64,000 nt of DNA from Spirometra erinaceieuropaei (GCA_902702965.1 CACRXP010000231.1:527205-591204); one strand, 5' to 3'. Numbered from the stretch's first letter, positions 1 through 14,540 are shown. Notes: a model not told the origin generated them from the sequence alone. Program-made: numbers and translations.

Positions 1-3000
1 TACCACAACCTGTCAGAGCCTCGGTTTAAAACATCGCATTCGCTACAGTCAAGCGTGGAATGTGATAATGGGAAGATAACTGCTCTTCTGTGTTTAAAAC
101 ATACTTAAAAAATCAAAAATAAGATTTTAATGCCGGTGTAAGTATGTCGGCAAGGATCACCTTTCCCAGTGTACGATCGAGTATCAGGAACAAATATTGT
201 GCTTCTAAGTTGGTTTAGATTGAGTGCACAAAAACGAATTTTAAGGCAGTCATATAGGCTATACATGTTACAGTGAATAAATTTTACTGATGGAATGACT
301 GCATGTCGACGCTGGCATATAATATCATGAATCACTCAAATGTTTATCTGATCCTGTTGGGTTCGTGCTCTATGTTCTAGTGGTCGGCGCAATCTAAGCC
401 CTTGATGATTAAGATCTTTTTCCATGAATAATTCTTTGATGGCGGCATTTCGTAAATACGAACGCCGACAAGAACTTTGTTCGCTACTGTCTATCCGAAC
501 TCCCAATGGTTACAGACGTCTGCTTTGGAATTCAACAGTACTCATTACTTAGTAACATAGTGGAACAAACCCATTATCCTACCTTCCGCTAAATATGTCG
601 CAAAAAAATTCAGATGCATTCCCTGAAACCCAAGTCTTCCTCGGATTATACGCCATTAACCTGTTCAGTTTTAAATAATTTACCACTTTAAATCTGGGCG
701 TTTGAGGCGTTCCGCCCATGCACGTAGGTATTACCAGCGATTTTAGTACGTTTTTGTAATCTCTTAAAATTGCGTGGGCTGAACTTACGGTGGCTCTCCA
801 TTGAAAATTCCGTAAACATGTAGAGGATGTTTTTACAGGTTTTACAGTGAACAGGTTGAACCTATAATTTTTTGGGTTATCATGACAAAATATCTTTTTT
901 CTATGCTAAAGTAGGTTGTTTACTCTTAGCTCCGTTTTATATCCCTATGCATATCGTAACTCAAGCACTTACTTAATACGAAACCGTCGATTGTGCCTTA
1001 TTTATTTCTTGTCCGTTTGAAGAGGGTAATTGTTCGCTATCAAAACTGGTAGGGGGAATAGTCGCCTTGTTTAACGTCATAGTTCTGCATCATGCGAACT
1101 AACGATTTCGTGCTTGTTATGTAACGACTAAGTTTCTCCCCTGTCTGAGCCTTCGGCCCCTCCACCCGTTTGCGTCATTTGATGAAATGTATTATCTAAT
1201 GGTTTGCATTGGAGGCCCTTGATACATTTTTTGCATTGTCGCTTTATAGTGTACTGTCGAATTTCCACACAAGGTCGATTTGGCAGATGACCTTATAGCT
1301 CAAGAATTCCGTAAAGATTGTTTAAGTCCTGTGCATATTGCGGTTTTAGCCCCGTTCTTCCTTTAAGTCGACCGGACTGTCTGCAAACGGAAAGCTAGTA
1401 CTTAACTTTTTCCCTTTTAATTAAATCCCCATTTCCTTATTCATTTTGCTTTCAGGTTGATCACGAAAATAAAGGGCACTCGTACGACAGGCGGCCTTGA
1501 GTCAAATTTTAGTGGGCTACCTCGTTCCCATGTCGTAAATTTAACCCTAAATTTCCTGTACTTCTCCCGAACATTATCATTAATTCTAGTACTGACCCCT
1601 GCAATTTAATGCAAGACCACCTGTAATACGAAAGTCCATATTCTCATATTCCAAGTTCTTATTTTATTGATATTTTATTCTTCTGCTGCTGCACCCCCTT
1701 CAAACTTTTTCTGACGTCCTCATTACGCATCACTTCATGTTTTATTCCGGCTATGTTGCACACGTTTTTATTATTGAATTGTTAATGCGTCTGAAGTTTG
1801 CCTGTTCCATGTGAATACTCAGTGTGAGCTTTTATGCATTTCCGTCAAACACAAACGAAGCAGTGATGTGGAAGTAGAGGCGGTTGATAGGACGAATGCA
1901 TTCACAATACTCTTTCATGTCTCTCAGAATGACTTTTAGTTTTCTTGAGGATAGTTTACACAATCATATTCCGGGACGTAAAGGCTGCCGGGAGAATGAC
2001 CCTAACTGATACTCTTTTGCATCCTGGCTTCGCGCAAAGAGTCTGGCAAAAATTTACGAGGTTTTTCAACGTAACTGAGGCTAAGCAAGAGGAGCGGGCT
2101 ATTGTGGTTATGCTGACATTAAAGACAAGCTATAGCACAATGTGACTCTCATCAAACGGCATCCCGGGTAAAATTAGAAGTAGAAGAACAGATGTCGGAA
2201 AGGTCTGACTCCAACGTTCGCCTGTGCTACCAGGTGGAAATAACGAAATGAGTAAACCTAATATACTCATGAATCTGAGACACAGTAGCATGGAAAGCAA
2301 TATATGATAGCATTCATCCGTCTGTTGAGCGTATTTTCGTCTAAATGCGTAACGGGAGAACAAAATGGATTAAACGATATGCATAGTACCAAATTATTAT
2401 TTCAGTCAATGATGGAAGAACATTTTTTTCTAAAATTAGCTCCAACGTAGCAACCAAGCTAACATTTACTACACAGAAAATTACGCACTATTTATGTCTG
2501 GTATTTAAAGATAACATGTACTTATTCTGATGGTAAACACTTGTCCAAACTTTATCAGACACTTTGGAGTGGATAAACTGTACAAACCCCGTTAAAGGTA
2601 ATTAACAATTGCAAATTATATTTGCAGGTCCTGAGAACCAGGTGTCACGATGTAATCTGTCTACAGTTCGTCAGGAAAAGTTTACGATGAGCAGCATAAA
2701 AGTGAAAGGGGAGATGCAGACTTAGAACTATTAAAAGCATCTATTGTTCGGTATATACTCCTGATCCTAAAGATTTTAATCCTTTCAGCAGCGTCTTTGA
2801 GGGTGATTTTCCTTAGTGGTCACACAGAAGGGATCATGTTTTATTTATCTTCTTACGCGGGTTTAAAATATACTATCCAAGCGTGAAAAATCGCAACATA
2901 AGAGTCTGGATAGGTGTCGTTGAAGAGAACGTTTTATCACCAGCACTGCAGCACGGCCTACGTAATCATTTTTATTGGGACGCGTAGACTAAATTTTAAT

Positions 3001-6000
3001 CCATTTCTCAAGCATTGGCGTCGACCATCTACTTCCATACAAACAGCAAATGACAGCGTCTGACGCACATGAATAATATATGCTGCCGGTTATGGACTTT
3101 GTCATTCAAACTATTTGCGGCCACCTACGTCTGTCCGGCGCTGGAGGTCTAGAAAAGATCCTTGACCTACGCAACAATGTGATTACCCTATCCTAGTATT
3201 CAAAGCGCTTCTGTCAGGAATTGCGCATTAGATTTTTTACAGTAGTAGCGTCTTGCCATTCATAAGTTGAGTATCGGATACTTTACTTGCAGCGTGCCTT
3301 ATTTTAGATTTTAATGTACAGACATCATTAGAAAGGTCAAAGATAATAAAGACTGGGATGGCCATCTCCGACTTGGCAGTCCTTATTGATGACGACGCTC
3401 TGCTAATCAAAAGTGTCAATTTCAGTCTTCCTGCCCAAATCGCTAACCCCTTATCTACTTAAACTACTAGTTGCCATGCAACCACGTACGATGACTATAG
3501 GTTGAACATTTGGCAAGTCCGGTAACCTGATCGCCATATTGACCAGTGCATTTCTACTGTGGTAGCAGAGTAGTGGCAGATCCACATTGACGGCTAACCA
3601 CAAAAGAATCTTTGTATTACGTTAGAGCGGTAAAATTTTATTTTATTTTATTTTTTGCAGGCGGACAAAAACGTGAATGGGAATTAAAAAGTTTTAAGTT
3701 TTTCAATTATTTTGGCACAAAAATTGCTATGCGATATCACAAATATTTAGGCAATCGTCGTCTAGTGGGTAGAACCGAAACTTCACTGGTGGCCCAAACC
3801 ACTTCAAAATGAAGTATTTGGCAACGTTAGGGTAAGAAACACTCCTAGAAATTTGGAAGTTTGCTCGAAGTACCACTTAAGATGAGAGCTATCCTCCTAG
3901 TGAATTACTAGACTCCCGTTATACTTGAAAGGTACTGAGGCAATTAGGTCAACATTTTTTACATGACAGCAAAAGCATCGAGCACCTGTGGTCAGGTAGT
4001 TAAGGAAAACAAAAACAAGAAATCTTCCATAGTAAAATTAAATCCATAAAAAGGAGTCTAAACCATTTAAGTTGGCGTGATAGTATATTATCCCGTGCTT
4101 GTCTATGAGCACATAATTTTCAATTAACCATAGTTTCCTTTTCATTTCACTGATAGTAGGGGTAAGGCATTAGTTGATCTAGTAAGTGATCAAACAGTTA
4201 CGATATGTTTTAGGTGCACAACCCTTTCTGTGTTAACGGGAAAACTGTTCCGTTATAAATTTTGGAATACATTTCGAGTGAGGTTCAAGAGGATTTTTGT
4301 TAGAAACTTCGACAGACACAACAATTCTCTCTCCTGTTTCCGGAAAATCATGAGATGCTGCGGATGCCTGCAAAATATCTGTTAAGAAAGAGGAATTATT
4401 TACAAGTATCACAGATTTATTTTCACCCTAGACATTACAATAATGGAATATTCCTCATGCGCACAACTTTGAAAGTGCACACAGGTTAACAGCTGCCCAT
4501 AAAATGAAATCTCTGCGTACATTGGCATAACAGGGTGCTAGAAATAGGTGCAACATTTACTTTTTTGCCTTTTGTGAGCAATAACCAAACATATATATGG
4601 CAGAATTTCCCTTAAAAACGGACTGTGCTCTCGAAGACAAACAAGAGGTAGTCTTCGTTTTTTGCATGAACGGATGAAGACGGACGAAAGGAATATAATA
4701 GTACTTATGTTATACCCCGGAACAAAGAGACCAAAATGTCCATTCTACTGTCTTCTGAAGTGACATCTAAGTTTTTGATTACGCACTGATCTAAGTTATT
4801 CTGAAATTGGAACAAAACAAAGCATGGTTCCGTAATTCCTCCTCTAGTCAGCCAAGTTTCTTCAGATCTAGGCGATCTGTTATCCCTGACTGCTGAAACA
4901 GGCCGCTTCTTACTATATAACAAGTATCATTATCCACCGTCATTTTCGTTTTTGTTGCAAAATACCGTGCATCCTTGCGCTGAGAATTATTTTCCGACAG
5001 AGACACTGAAACAGGCATTTTTGGTTTATTTATTTTTAATACGGCAAGTAAGCCAGAGATGGCGATCTCTGTCTTCCTCTATTTGTCGGTAGAAAGATCT
5101 CGAGTATTGATTGCTAGTCACCATGTGTCTGACTGTGTGCGTTGCAGAAAGTAAACCTCGAAGCAAAATTTAAGTACTCATTTCCACTCTCCATTTGGGA
5201 TAAGTCGATATGTGGCCCTCAGATGCAAAGCCTATGTTTCCCCAAAGAGGAAACAGACCACACTTTTCAGGGGCGCATACATTTCCTTTTTTTACTTGTT
5301 CTGATTGCAAAGTGGTACACGGACGCTCCAGTTTTGTCCTTGAATGGAAGACCAAAGCACTCCCACCTGGTCTCATAGCAACAAAAAGCCAGTAATTAAG
5401 AAGTGTTTCCAGAGAAGTAGGAGCGAACTAAATTAATCATTACTCATTTATTTATGCTTTCAGCTAGGTACACGCCCTACCCAATTCAGTAAGTAGGCCA
5501 TAATCGGGCATTCTAATTTCTATTGCGTTTTCGCTTACAACTAGAGCCGGTGCTATGAATGCCTAATTGGTGGAAATCCTTGCCATAGGGCTTCGCGTCT
5601 TTATTACCACGAGGTGTCTCCGAACAAGTAAGACCTACTACATGAAAGAACAAACAGTTGTTTTCAGAAAGTGATGGTAACTCAGTTATCTTTCTAAATG
5701 TAGAATGCTGATTTAATGCAACTGATGAGCGCCCTTCTTCCGCCAGACTGAAATGAATACACGACTTTGCGATCTTACAAAATACAAACACGGGCAGCGT
5801 TTCTGAGAAATATTTCCTAACTCCTGCATGCTTGAAAGCATGGACTTCTGTTCTGTCAATGTATACTTGAAATCCCCAAGCCCACTAATGTGATTATTCA
5901 CTCTCCAGCTGGAGAATTCACAAGTATAACTGGATTCAACGACGAAACCTCTCCTTTCACATGTATATGTGTATACACTGGAGTCGATTAAACCTTTTAA

Positions 6001-9000
6001 AAGATCACTCGAAAAAACGCTCATATTCAACTTGCCAAAGTTGGCGAATTTAATTTCCACATTTATATTAGCGGAATCTACATAAAAGAACGTCTTCAGC
6101 GTATTAATAATTTTAAAAAAATTTGATTTTATTGGAAGAACCATTTGCAGTGAAAGGGTAGGAGGAGAGGAGGTATGGCCTGTATGGGGAGGGGACAAAG
6201 AAGTCAAGTGAGGTGGAGCCCTGGGTGAGAGAAGGCAAAAATAGATGTTCGCCCGTTGGGAGGGCTGGGGTGTGGACGACGGCCAGACTAGTCAACTGTA
6301 GTGAAGCGGTCTGTCGGGTTAAATGTTGCCAGGTGGAGGAGCCACACTGTGTGTCGGCCAAGGGGAGCTTCCCAGACTTTATAAGCGCCTTTTGAGATCA
6401 GAGGACAGGACTGTCTAAAAAGATAATGACGACCTCTGCTGTCGCCAGGTTGCGTTCAGACCATCAATGTACCCAACATTAAAGGACGCCATGGTTTCCG
6501 GTAGGCTTAATTTTGCCTTTAAAAAGCAAAGCTGGGCAAGTTCACCGTTGGATTTGTCTATTGCCCTTTGCCTATGTAACCTGTGCCTCACAACGAGCAA
6601 CTAAAAAGGCGGATATCAATGTTGTTTTGAAAGGCAAATATTCCTGAATATGTGTCCTTAATGGTATTATTTTACAAATACTTATTGTCGGTTTGTCTAC
6701 GTTAAACTAGTGGACCTATCGCAAACCTCCAAGCTTATTGATGGTCGTTTCTGATTTTGACCGAAATATCTATTTCAAACTGCCATCCATTTATTTTCAA
6801 TCTGCAGTCAACGCGATAACGTAATTTTTTGTTCTACTATTCCGCCTGTAGAATTCAATCCTATCTACATGTTTGTTTATAGCGGGGAAGGGTATACAAT
6901 TCTGGGGTCTAAACCAAGGTCGACTCAGGAATGGGATTTTGTCTGGCTAGAATATTTTTCGAACTTATACCTGTCTGACAGACTCTATTTAGTCTGACGT
7001 ATTGCGATCCATCCTACGCAGCTGGATATACTTGTAGCCAAAAGTTTGATTGGCGGTATATTGCAAAAACCAGATTTACTTTGCACTCAGATTGGCTGTT
7101 GAGATTGAAATCGTTAAAATCGCTAAACAGTGTTTGTAGCACATGAATATTGAAATTCGGCACTTTTCATCAGGTCACTTTTAATGGTGGACCAATTTAA
7201 GTCTGTTTTAACTCCAGTCAACCGATTTTTAACCTACTGCACAAAAGGAACCGTTACTGTGCCGTACACATTTGGGATCCTGTAGAAAAACAATTATCAT
7301 TTAAGGGGAGTTTTTCGTATTTTGAAAGTCCTGTTTACTGTTCTGATCCACTATGCAAGTTATTGAAGTGGAGATCATCTTCTAACAACGATGACATTTG
7401 TTGAACAGAATCCGCTTCGAAAGCTACTCTCAGCATACTTTTTACGAAGCTATTATGCACGAAACTGCACAGTTAGTAGGAGGAAAATTTAACTCATCAG
7501 TACATTTGCATGGGATGGTTGGTCAATTTTGGAACCACATATGACAGACATGCACAAGCGGAAAGGCATCATATTCAAAATTTTCGGAATTGTGGTCTGC
7601 TTTTACAAATAAGCAAAACAAACGAGACAGAAAGATGCGCGACTGGAACCACCCTCAAATTGACTGACTAGAGGGTGGATATTCCCACGGACCCTCAGAA
7701 TAATAAACACGCTACGCATATCCTATTGCCCATTTACACCAGCCTTTTGGTTTTGCTTAGTTTGGTTACCGCTTTTCAGCTAGGTTTTTATTAGCCCCTT
7801 TGTCACAAAATCACAGATGCGACACATTCTAATGGTAGAGCTATTGTCGGCTATTTGGCTACAGGACCAACTTCTGCGAGTCAAAAATAGGCTCGCGCCA
7901 GTTAAACGACTACCTCTGGAGAGCGCAGGTCTGCGGATGTCGGTGTAAGCCCCAAATTCCGGTCGTCCGAAATGTCTCTTAGATGGCCCCATGCACGCAT
8001 GTCCAAAAACAATCTCGCCTCCTTGTCTTGCTTTGCCAAACATCGACTCTGACTCCTATGCTCGTGAAAGACTAAATACGCCCCCCTCCCACCCATAGGA
8101 TTTTATATCCTATGTATGTTATTAGCCTGGCATAGTGGAGAACTGCTGAAAACGGCTGTTGGCAATAGTGAGTTTGCTCAATTTACAAGTGACACTTTCG
8201 CCAATTCCTGTGTGAAAGGAGTAGACTGATGAATATCGTCGGAGAACGTGTTATTTCAATGGGAATTCTCAGAATCATTGTTAATTCGTTATGCACATTT
8301 CGTCTGGTGGTTAAGGAAAATATCTAACATGGTTCTCTGGCCGCTTAGCTGAGACGTGTTCAGATGGCAGTGTCTAGTTTATATGAAACAAAGATTGCTA
8401 CTATTGACAGCATGCAATACTGAAGCTCTTGGGGACAGCATGATTAATTCATATCTTTAGAAAAGACCACATACGCCATCTGCAACTTGCTCCCAGTTGG
8501 TTTGCCTTAAATCCAGGAGTATATGAGCTACCATGTCAGAAGTTACAAAATTCCGAATTTTCGTTGAGACTAAAATGCCATAAACGAAAGATAGCTTTGT
8601 GTCAAACTGCTGCAATTGAGACATTAAGCCGATTTTTGCTCCGATTCTATATTCGTATGTGACAAATTGGAACGCACGATCGAATGACTCTTTACGTTCC
8701 ACGATTATCAGGTAATTCGCATTTTGCAAAGGCCTATATGGCGAGTAATTGGGCGGTGACAAAGAGGTGCTAATAGGTTATACGTCGGGCACGAGATACA
8801 TTTGATTCTTCTTATACAGTGCCTCGGTTATCCTATGCAGCAATTCATGATCACGGTAACTGTTGTACAAAATATATTAGCTAAGTGGAATCGCAAAATG
8901 CGCTGGTGGAAAACAAATTTATTCAGTCAGCATTATGTCTGGAAAATACAACTATGCTGAGCAAAAACATGCATGAATACCTGCAACAATCTACGGAGGG

Positions 9001-9040
9001 ATTAACAGTCTTGGAATTCATATGGACCCAACTGTGAAAG
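1..9040. other. AT-rich stretch with no recognisable gene
   Basis: No reading frame here has a recognisable domain, and none of the longer open frames looks conserved or repeated elsewhere in the window. No tRNA-like boxes, clear tandem repeats or transposon signatures were seen. The one weak candidate exon (5779-6077, minus) is listed separately. Most of the stretch is best read as intergenic or intronic DNA, possibly including transposon relics too old to recognise by eye. Confidence 0.6.
5779..6077 (-). CDS. Weak candidate internal exon, function unknown
   Basis: A minus-strand frame of 164 codons (5713-6207) contains a segment that could be an internal exon. It would start after an acceptor with a pyrimidine-rich stretch ending in TAG at 6078-6080 and end before a GTAAGA donor at 5773-5778, giving 299 bases. 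The translated part has two cysteines in similar settings (YTYTCERRG and SYTCEFSS) and short beta-strand-like runs (NINVEIKFANFG), which could suggest an extracellular or luminal domain, but I do not recognise a family. An open frame of this length is close to what chance gives in 64 kb of AT-rich DNA, and no neighbouring exon was found. It may be spurious. Confidence 0.18.
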
Positions 9041-9285
9041 TCTCGGCGCCTCGGTGGAATTCGAACCCACGACAACAAGGGGAAAGATTATGTACAGCCA
9101 ACAATCTAGCCACCTGTGGTTCGAGGCCCCAACTGAAGACGGGAATTTATTCGCATTTGGGTTAACCTACTCGTTTAGGCTATTGTAACGTCTGGAATCC
9201 ACCAGATCTGATACAGTCAGCTGATTGCCTAAACAGTATTTCCTAAGTAGTCCACCTAGAATCCATCGGATGACTACCCGACTCG
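9041..9285 (-). repeat. SINE-B copy, minus arm of an inverted pair
   Basis: Read on the minus strand this runs body (9285-9190), leader (9190-9125) and tRNA-like head (9125-9041). The head carries a B-box-like GGTTCGAATTCC (reverse complement of 9055-9066) and ends in CACCGAGGCGCCGAG, as in the plus copy at 11.3 kb. The body matches the segment at about 11130-11230. The adjoining plus arm begins at about 9286, so the two copies face outward. The order body-leader-head on this strand and leader-head-body on the other is the same permuted arrangement seen in the SINE-A dimers. Confidence 0.6.
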
Positions 9286-9495
9286 CATATGGGTAACTTG
9301 GCCCAAGTTGGATTAAACTCACGTCCTCCGATGGGGCATCGTTACTCGGGTGGCTGGAGCGTTGGCTGTACTTAATCCTTCCCCTTGCTGTCGTGGGATC
9401 GAATCCCATCAAGGCGCCGCGATTTCCACAGTTGCATCAATATGAGTTATTCAAAATCAGCCAAAGCATCTATGAATTGTAGAATTCTCGTTAGA
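9286..9495 (+). repeat. SINE-B copy, plus arm of an inverted pair
   Basis: Leader (about 9290-9335, with TTAAACTCACGTCCTCCG, also present at 11262-11279), tRNA-like head with a B-box-like GGGATCGAATCCC at about 9395-9407, then the start of the body/tail. The head sequence is shared with copies at 11280-11370 and 29255-29345. No coding potential. The family is tRNA-derived by its promoter boxes, but the acceptor stem is not intact, so this is not a tRNA gene. Confidence 0.6.
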
Positions 9496-11060
9496 TCTGA
9501 CCTCATGTAAAACCCGACGGCAGAATTTTTCACTTACAACTCATTCAGGAAACCCTTACACTAAAGTTAACCATGAAGCATAAAATGGGCAACTAAATGA
9601 ACCACTTTCAAATGCTTTGCATGAATAATTTGACATTTGATTAATATGAGCACTATTATCCTGCTAATGTTATCATTACGATCATGATTACTTGAAATGC
9701 ACAACTTTGCTAAACCGTTGTTGTGTTAAAAGGCTAAATTTCATATTTGGAAACCTACAGCGACAATATTTATATACTCAGCACAGTTTATCATACAGTC
9801 AGCTGAAAGTTGTGCATAAGCGTTTACCACTCTTTTTGAAGAGGAAGTGAAGTTCATACACTATCGGAGAATATCTGGTTGAGTCGCTCAAAACGATGTA
9901 GTTAGGCTTGTTCGGAAATGTTAAGCAGTTTGATTACTTGACCGCATGTAAACTCAGGTACGCGGCAAACATAAGGAGGAAGCGAATTACACGGTGCATA
10001 CACAGGCGCATCGTTGACGAAAGCAGTGTCGGAGCTGCACAAATACAAGGTGTGAAAAACATAGCATAAAAACAAACTTTCAGAAACTAAATATAATTCC
10101 ACTGACCTCATACTGTTTTACAGACCTTGCACTGAAGTAATCAGTTGCAAGTTTTCATAAACTGGGATTAAAGATGACAACCGAAAAATTCCCGTTGGCT
10201 CAACAAACTTCATGACGGTTTGATCCGAATTTCATCTCAGAAATATATTAAGGTATACAAACATGGGAGAGCATTTAGACGCGACTATTTGAACCTCGAA
10301 CCCCTTTGCGCTTTATTTGAGGTCTCAACAGTCAACTTTATGGAAAGCAGCTTGTTGGAAAACGCAGATGTACGGTACAACTAGTCACGTCGTTTGGGTC
10401 TCCTATTATTTATGGATCTGAGACAGTATTCCGAGGTAATGGGCAAAACAAAAGCGTCGGTCACCATCATGAGTTCTTTTTGACACTCTTACCTCCATCC
10501 CGCGACAAGCTGTTTTGAAGGGATATGAATTATTGCTTCCGTTCCGATAACGAAAATTTCCGATGTGCGAGTATGCGCAGCATAGAACTTCTCTTGCTGA
10601 AAAGTCACTGCTACTCAGTACGGGACAATCGTTTGCAGAATGCAAACCCACGTGTGTTTTTAACGCAGTCATTGTCGATTTTTGCTATAACCCACACCCT
10701 GAAGCAAACTTGGTAAAATTACGCAAATCACGGGACTTTTTATTGACGATTTGTCTGTAATTGATTCAGGCTGCTCATTTGCGCCTAGTGAACGCTTACA
10801 CGGAGCCTTTTATCGTCTTCACTTGCAAGTGGGCACCGAAATGATCTGCGTCTGTTTATTTGCAGTGCGATTATTCTTTCACGGGTCGGCGTGATGTTAC
10901 TTTATTCATCAACAGTTCTGGGCATTCAAAAGGGTAAATTGTGCTTGCGTCTCTTCGCTTAAGGCGCCTGATCCAGATCGGACAAAGGCTCCCTGCATAC
11001 AGGCGCGGATCGAATTCGTCCTCTAAAATGCTTCCGTATCACTCCAAGAAACGTCACAGT
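9496..11060. other. No feature recognised
   Basis: Short open frames only, none with a recognisable motif. No repeat shared with the rest of the window was seen. Confidence 0.5.
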
Positions 11061-11435
11061 ACCGAGGTTTTCCCAGTTGGGTCAAAATGATTTATTGGAA
11101 ATCTGCCATATCACCTATGAATCACATGAGCCTTGTAGTCATCCGGTGGATTCTAGATGTATTACTTAGGAAATGCTGCTTGGGCAGTCAGTTTAGAGTA
11201 TCAGATTTGGTTGATCCAGAAGTTGCAGTAGGTTGGGCGGGTACACTTGACTCAAATGTAATTAAACTCGCGTCCTCCGGTGGGGCTTCCTAGCTCAGAG
11301 GGCTAAAGCGTTGGTTGCACTTAAGCCTCGCCTTGCTGTCGTGGGTTCGAATTCCACCGAGACACCGAGTTTGTCACAATCGGGTCAAAATGAATTATTT
11401 GAAATTTTCCCTGACGTCTATGAAGTGTCGCAACT
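11061..11435 (+). repeat. SINE-B head-to-tail dimer (partial)
   Basis: The string ACCGAG followed by a GGGTCAAAATGA-type tail occurs at 11061 and again at 11364, a period of about 303 bp, so the element is arranged as tail/body, then leader, then tRNA-like head, then the start of a second tail/body. The head has an A-box-like TAGCTCAGAGG (11291-11301) and a B box GGTTCGAATTCC (11343-11354). The tandem arrangement is unusual for a SINE inserted by a LINE and matches a unit copied from a multimeric template. Confidence 0.65.
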
Positions 11436-14400
11436 CTTATCTGTCTATAGAGGAGTAATAAGCAGAAACGAGATGCCTAATGATACAGCTCAGTTATTAT
11501 TAACTATTAGAAAAAGGATGGGCTACGCGGCTTTATGGCCTTTTTAGTTTACGTCCGACCTACCGAGTTACGCCCATATTTTGGATGCAATTAAACGCGG
11601 TTATAATCCTACATTCCTTTTTCGAAGTCTTAATTCAGGCAAAATCCGCACATACCAGAAGCTACAGGGAGCTAAATGTCCCGACCTCTTGCTGGGCAAA
11701 TGGTCATTATGCGATATACCGTTTCGTTGGCCGTCTACTAAGTCGCAGTTCGGCGTTGCGACTTAGGACATAACTAACTTACAGAAGGGAAAATTGCAGC
11801 TAATGGACATATAATAACTCGTATTTGGATTTATTTCCACAGCCTAGCAGATGATATCTTTAGAGAACACGAATACGACAATATCGTAAAAATCCTCTTG
11901 ATACTCTCAACAGCAAGCCAAATTTACCTGTTCAAGTGACGCCTCTCTTCACCCCAAAATAATGGTTTGTGGAAACACAACTAGGCATCAGTTAAAGAGG
12001 CGCGAAATAACATGCATTAATAAATTCTGGACAAGTATTTGCTGAGGAAAATTCACAACGTAATGCCAGTTGCGCAATTCAACGTTTGTATACATGCTTC
12101 CTGTCTTTTTTCATTCGGGTGCAGCACACGTTCATTTTGTATCCTACATAGCCATACCAACTAATAGACAGCAATTTGAGCTCAGTCGCCAAAAAACAGC
12201 TATCAGAGCAGTCCGAGTCTGATTTTAGTAAAAAAACATCGCGTATTGATAGTGAGACTTAAGGGCGCACCTTACGACTCTGGAACAGATATTTACAGTT
12301 GCCGGTTATGTATTTTATACGTAGGGCTCATAGGTGAGCATGAAATAGAGAAGTGGTGTACAGATCGCAATGATTATGGCATCGTTCACCTTTTCAAGAA
12401 GTTTAAAAGCTGACCTCATCTATCGGCGCCCCAGAATGGCCTTTGGGGGCACCACGCCAACTAATAATATTTTGGATGAAGTCGAGGGAGTATATACAAA
12501 AAAGCAAACTGGACGAAATTCATTTTCTTGAAAGGATAGGTTAGCTGCAGTCAGAAATCCAACAAACAAATCTCAAAGTAATACTATTCTGCCTAAATAT
12601 CAAAGTGTTTCGACAGGCATAATTCATTGAATAGGAATCCCATTTACTCACCTCGCATTCTTTAATCAGGACTATGAAGATCAGGTGGAGTAGAAGGATC
12701 ACCATTGAATGACTTGGGGTATCACAATTTTATTCTGATATAGATCGCATTTAACTCCTGTCCTTGCTCTGATACCTTCACAGGGCGCGTAGTGTCGCTT
12801 GAAATATACGTTGCTTGGTGTTCGTTCGGCACAGAGGCATTAATGGAGTTTATTTCTGGTCAGAGAGTGTGGACAGGAATATAATGGTGGCAACAGTATT
12901 TTCCGGGATACGTCATGAGCGCATGCTCGACTACCGATGCGGTTAACACCCGGAGGTGGTTCGTTTCACACCACTGTCAAGTAACTTTCAGTAGCAGGAA
13001 AACCGGCACGTTTTCGGGGTGAATGAATGAGCTTGGAGGTCGTTGTTGGTCCTTCTGACACACGCAATAGCGATGGCGCGCTGACAACGGGGGGCGCGCG
13101 CGCGCGCGTGGAGGGCCACGCATCCAACTTCTCGGAGGCTAATTGGTTACTCACCAGTCGTCCACTCAGAGAAGCGTGCATCTGCTCGGACGACAAGGTG
13201 AGCGCGTACATCGGAGCATATAAACAATCAGGCGCGCTACATGCATGAACAAAGCCTCCTCAACTGCACGCAATGAAGTATGCCAATTTTTATAAACCAG
13301 GAAGTAATGAACCCTTGCGTACTGATTCTTTAGAGCGTATTGTTAGCAGTCAACAACGAATCAGTCTCGCTCCCTGTGCGTGGGAATTTGGACTAGTATG
13401 TGTTGCGGTCGTTCGTTACTGTATTTTTTAAAAACTTATACATATATCTTGTAACAGAAGATCAAACCTTATAAAACCACATTTTGGCGTGTATTTTAAA
13501 CATTTCCGTACATGATTTATAAGAAAGTCGACCGATCAAAATTATTGTTACAGTAAGTGACATAGTTTAAGAAACATGCCTAATTTGACGCAAAAATCAC
13601 CAACTAACTGGAAACCGGTTTAAGTGAGGCCAATAAAATATCAAGGTAAAATGGATGACCAACCGTTAAGTGAAAACTCAACCGCGATAGTTTCAGCACT
13701 ATTTCATCGTTTAAAGGGTCGCCTTTCGAAGAAGACACGCGAAGCCGTAGGCGTAAAAATATAATGGCAAATAAGTAGGTTCAAATTTGTGAACTATATA
13801 TGACTCTTCAAACTAATAAATGTATAAATTAAATGGTGTGCACAGTACCTCTTAAAATTGGCCTTCTCAAGTGCATGCAGTAGACATCGTGTAATAATTT
13901 GTTTTATGTTGCGTATAGCAAAAATTTGAGTTTGTAGTGTACAATCATGTGTATGGTTTTCGACGGAAGTGGAGCACTTTCAGTTACAGGACGTTCTTAA
14001 AACAGCAGGAAATATTTGCGGATTGTTTTTATCTTGGTTATTAGTCTTTTATCTATAACTCTTTCCAAACTGCAACATTTTTGATAATATACATCAGTGA
14101 ACGTTTCAGCAAACTGTGCACTGGCAGTTTTCTGGCACCTGATTTCATGCCAGTGAAAGCGCAGCGCTCCCGATGGATATACAGGCCGTGGGTATGGTCG
14201 CATGCGTTGACTTGAACCCAGCAGTCGGCCGAGTATATGCATTTGTTTGGAGTGACTGACTGTCAGTCTGAGAGTCAGACTGCAATGGCGCCCTCGTATT
14301 GTGACCTCTATGGTATGGTGGTGCGCCTAGGTGCGGTTTCATTCACCGTGCCATCCATCTGCCCCTCTGTCATTTCCGATCTTCTTGACTATGTCTCGTC

Positions 14401-14540
14401 ACCAGGCCCGGGCGGAGTAAGAGGAGATAGTTCGGTGGCCACTGTGTAAGTCTACTAACACTATAAAATAATTCACGCGTGCCACCGTGCAGTGGACATC
14501 TTCGGTCACTGCGGCCAAACCATCAAATGGCGGTTTGTGT
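11436..14540. other. No gene recognised; short (GC)n tract
   Basis: No coding region with recognisable motifs. A short alternating GC run lies at about 13094-13109 inside a locally GC-rich segment (12.95-13.25 kb). A sequence rich in GACT/AGTC with a short palindrome lies at 14250-14282. Confidence 0.5.
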
